From Candidatus Nitrosopumilus sp. (GTDB lineage: Archaea; Thermoproteota; Nitrososphaeria; Nitrososphaerales; Nitrosopumilaceae), in the NCBI GenBank assembly GCA_013203245.1, contig JABMOR010000011.1:1-8454 (forward strand): a DNA stretch of 8,454 nucleotides, read 5' to 3'. A model generated the notes under the pieces. That model did no database searches. It saw only the letters and a list, made by a program, of their open reading frames with translations, and was not told the origin of the DNA. The first letter of the stretch is position 1, and each line of letters starts with the position of its first letter. Positions 6,792 through 8,454 of this stretch are shown piece by piece. Made by a program: the position numbers and the translations under genes.

Positions 6792-8128
6792 TGAATTTTA
6801 AAACTAACTCATTACTAGGAATTACCATTTTCTTGATTTTGATTTCTTTTTCAAACCCAGTTTTTGGACAGAATGTTGAGGAAAAAATATTTCCTGATTG
6901 GATAAGGCAATCTACTTCCGTTTGGGTAAATGGTGAAATTTCAGATGCAGAATTTTTGGCACTAATTCAGAATACTCTTGATAAAAACATCATACCTGAT
7001 GAAATAGAATTCAAAGAAATTCTAAAGTATGCTGCAAAAACTGTTGTTAATGAAACACCCGAACTTTATGGAAAAAAGACTTCAGAATTGATTCCACACT
7101 GGGTAAAAGATAGAGCACAGTGGTGGATTGAAGGAAAAATCAATGATCTCCAATTCCTTAGAACCATACATTATTTGCAAAAAGTCGGATATTTAGAGAA
7201 TAATCCTGAAAAAAATATTTTTTCAAACGATGAAACTTTTCAGTCAAGTCTTGAAAAGTTTCTGTTAAATGATAAAGATATTTTTGATATCATTCGAGAA
7301 ACCAAATGGAGAACTTTTTCAACTGAATATAAATTTGAGGAAAAAGAAGGAGTTGTAGATTCTGTAAAAGTTATCTTCAATGATATAACAAGAGTATACG
7401 AGCCTATTTTTTACAAATTCAAAGTACCAACATTAGTTATGCAGATATCAGAGTTTAACAATCAAAACGATTTAGACAATTATTGGAATTCTTTTGAAGA
7501 TAGAGACAAACAAGAAATATTTGATTCATCATATCTCATTGGGACTCCAAATGAAAATTCAGAGTGTTTATTTCATTATACTTCAAAAGGTGCAATGACC
7601 TCTTGCATGTATGATAATCTGCTTGTTCAAGTAATTATATTTGATCAATATGGTGAATATTATAATTATGATGCTGATGATCTAATTTTAGATGAAACTG
7701 AACCTACTAGTAGATTTTCAAGTGAAATTTTGAAAAAAATTGGTTTCTATAAAAACGATAACATAAACTCTCAACTTTATCGTGTGTTGCAAAAAAATAT
7801 TCCATATGAAAATTCACATTCATCGTTAAATAAAGTCCAGATTACTCCAAAATCCATCGAACCAGAAAAATCTGTGATTCAGGGGGTAGAAAATTTTTCA
7901 TGTATTCATGACGATTTTGGACTTATAACAATTTCTGGTCAATATCATAATGATCATATTAAACGCGCTCAAGTTAATCTAACAATTTCATTTTTGGATA
8001 ATGAGGAAAATATTGTGGGAAAAACTGGTACATCATTTTATGATCTAAACGAATTTGAATCAAAAAGGTTTGTAGGTCATTCAAAATGGAATAAAAATTT
8101 CCATTCATGTCAAATTGACATAAAATAG
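6788..8128 (+). CDS. Secreted protein with two tryptophan-rich domains and an FxLYD-like C-terminus (unknown function)
   Basis: This 446-residue exported protein closes the cluster. Residues 1-27 are a signal peptide (cut near NPVFG|QN). Two copies of the tryptophan-rich domain follow. Copy 1, at 34-72, is degenerate: FPDWIRQSTSVWVNGEISD has only one Trp where the others have WW. Copy 2, at 102-138, is canonical: IPHWVKDRAQWWIEGKIND. The middle part (about 150-340) is unrecognised and has C260 and C273. Residues 368-446 look like an FxLYD-type beta domain (ITISGQYHND, then VNLTISFLDNEENIVGKT and SFYDLNEFESKRF), with C372 and C441 near its two ends as a possible disulfide. ATG 6788 overlaps the upstream stop by four bases, and ATG 6791 is an alternative. 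A weak GAGG lies at 6774-6777. There is no membrane anchor. It is probably an extracellular partner or client of the MoxR/VWA machinery, by position only. Confidence 0.85.
   Translation: MMNFKTNSLLGITIFLILISFSNPVFGQNVEEKIFPDWIRQSTSVWVNGEISDAEFLALIQNTLDKNIIPDEIEFKEILKYAAKTVVNETPELYGKKTSELIPHWVKDRAQWWIEGKINDLQFLRTIHYLQKVGYLENNPEKNIFSNDETFQSSLEKFLLNDKDIFDIIRETKWRTFSTEYKFEEKEGVVDSVKVIFNDITRVYEPIFYKFKVPTLVMQISEFNNQNDLDNYWNSFEDRDKQEIFDSSYLIGTPNENSECLFHYTSKGAMTSCMYDNLLVQVIIFDQYGEYYNYDADDLILDETEPTSRFSSEILKKIGFYKNDNINSQLYRVLQKNIPYENSHSSLNKVQITPKSIEPEKSVIQGVENFSCIHDDFGLITISGQYHNDHIKRAQVNLTISFLDNEENIVGKTGTSFYDLNEFESKRFVGHSKWNKNFHSCQIDIK
6887..7003 (+). repeat. Tryptophan-rich domain, degenerate copy 1 in the secreted protein
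   Basis: Residues 34-72 of the 6788 gene product keep the P-WI, W-GEISD and hydrophobic spacing of the domain but have lost the WW pair. This suggests an older or diverged copy. Confidence 0.6.
7091..7201 (+). repeat. Tryptophan-rich domain, copy 2 in the secreted protein
   Basis: Residues 102-138 of the 6788 gene product have the full pattern, IPHWVKDRAQWWIEG followed by YLQKVGYLE. It begins 68 residues after copy 1. Confidence 0.75.
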
Positions 8129-8306
8129 AAGAACTATTGGCACATTCTACACCTTACTAAAGCCATTTTGCATTAATACAAATGTGTGAGTAATCTTTCT
8201 GTTGTAATTGTATAATCTATTTTTATCTTGCTACAATCAAATTTGTTAGATCAGTTTAATATTCTTCATTTTTGTTATAAACGAAAATTCGATTTTTCTG
8301 GAAAAA
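8129..8306. other. Intergenic region after the MoxR cluster
   Basis: I see no gene here. Three T5 runs (8220-8224, 8269-8273, 8293-8297) could end transcription of the cluster, but none is long and none follows a stable stem, so I do not place a terminator. Confidence 0.4.
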
Positions 8307-8321
8307 TTATTTTCTATATAG
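8307..8321 (+). promoter_or_regulatory. Candidate TATA-type promoter for the gene at 8386
   Basis: This is an exact 15-base copy of the promoter-like TTATTTTCTATATAG at 1070-1084. It ends 64 bases before the ATG at 8386, compared with 70 bases before the TTG at 1155. It lacks the flanking TCATAT inverted repeats seen at the other site. Confidence 0.45.
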
Positions 8322-8385
8322 TATAATGGTAGTTACATAATCTATGCCTAGTATTTGTAAATAGAATTTTCAAAATTATCAATTA

Positions 8386-8454
8386 ATGAAGACAAAAACA
8401 TCGTTACTGATTTTATTGACTGCACTTGGGGCAATTATCACGCCTCTCTATGCA
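8386..8454 (+). CDS. Start of a secreted or membrane protein (3' end outside window)
   Basis: Only 23 codons are visible. They encode a typical signal peptide: MKTKTS, a hydrophobic run, and a likely cut site ending in PLYA. An in-frame TAG at 8362 and the lack of any other ATG after it support this start. No clear Shine-Dalgarno sequence precedes it; a promoter-like element lies at 8307-8321. The product cannot be named from a signal peptide alone. Confidence 0.65.
   Translation, partial: MKTKTSLLILLTALGAIITPLYA

Noticed and set aside
8282..8298. Possible hairpin AAAAT-TCG-ATTTT with T-run
   Set aside because: The stem is only five A-T pairs with a three-base loop, too weak to call a terminator or operator.
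1..8454. CRISPR array, tRNA, rRNA, insertion sequence or attachment site
   Set aside because: No regularly spaced direct repeats, cloverleaf-like or rRNA sequence, transposase motifs or terminal inverted repeats were seen on either strand.

Overview
This AT-rich window most likely comes from an ammonia-oxidising archaeon of the Thaumarchaeota (Nitrosopumilus-like). Three things point there. A short tryptophan-rich domain of the form IPxW(I/V)xxxAxWWxEG recurs on the exported proteins, and from general knowledge it is widespread in that lineage. The archaeal-type PstS ends in this domain. Most genes have little or no Shine-Dalgarno sequence and are preceded by TATA-like boxes and followed by oligo-T tracts. 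Every gene I can support is on the + strand.

Layout. Bases 1-819 are the 3' part of a phosphate-binding protein gene (pstS), which ends in a cluster of T-runs. A 335-base AT-rich gap follows; its last 110 bases hold a TATA-like box bracketed by two inverted repeats. Bases 1155-2510 encode a secreted protein of unknown function that starts at TTG and resembles thaumarchaeal cell-surface proteins. After a 71-base gap comes a tight five-gene cluster at 2582-8128: a MoxR-type AAA+ ATPase, a DUF58 protein, a membrane-anchored BatA-like von Willebrand A (VWA) protein, a one-pass membrane protein with an exported N-terminal part and a helical cytosolic tail, and a secreted protein with two copies of the tryptophan-rich domain and an FxLYD-like C-terminus. 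A 257-base gap then leads to a gene of which only the signal peptide (from 8386) lies in the window.

How the genes may work together. MoxR, DUF58 and VWA proteins encoded side by side are a known arrangement, in which the ATPase and its metal-binding VWA partners are thought to act as a chaperone that matures or inserts metal into protein complexes. Here they are joined by two proteins I do not recognise. The order of the parts (ATPase inside, VWA domain at the membrane, a bridging membrane protein, a secreted protein outside) suggests a machine spanning the cell envelope, analogous in layout to bacterial Bat operons. The client is unknown. The tryptophan-rich domain is also on the neighbouring PstS, so it may be a shared element for cell-surface location or interaction. 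The function of the cluster and of this domain is inference.
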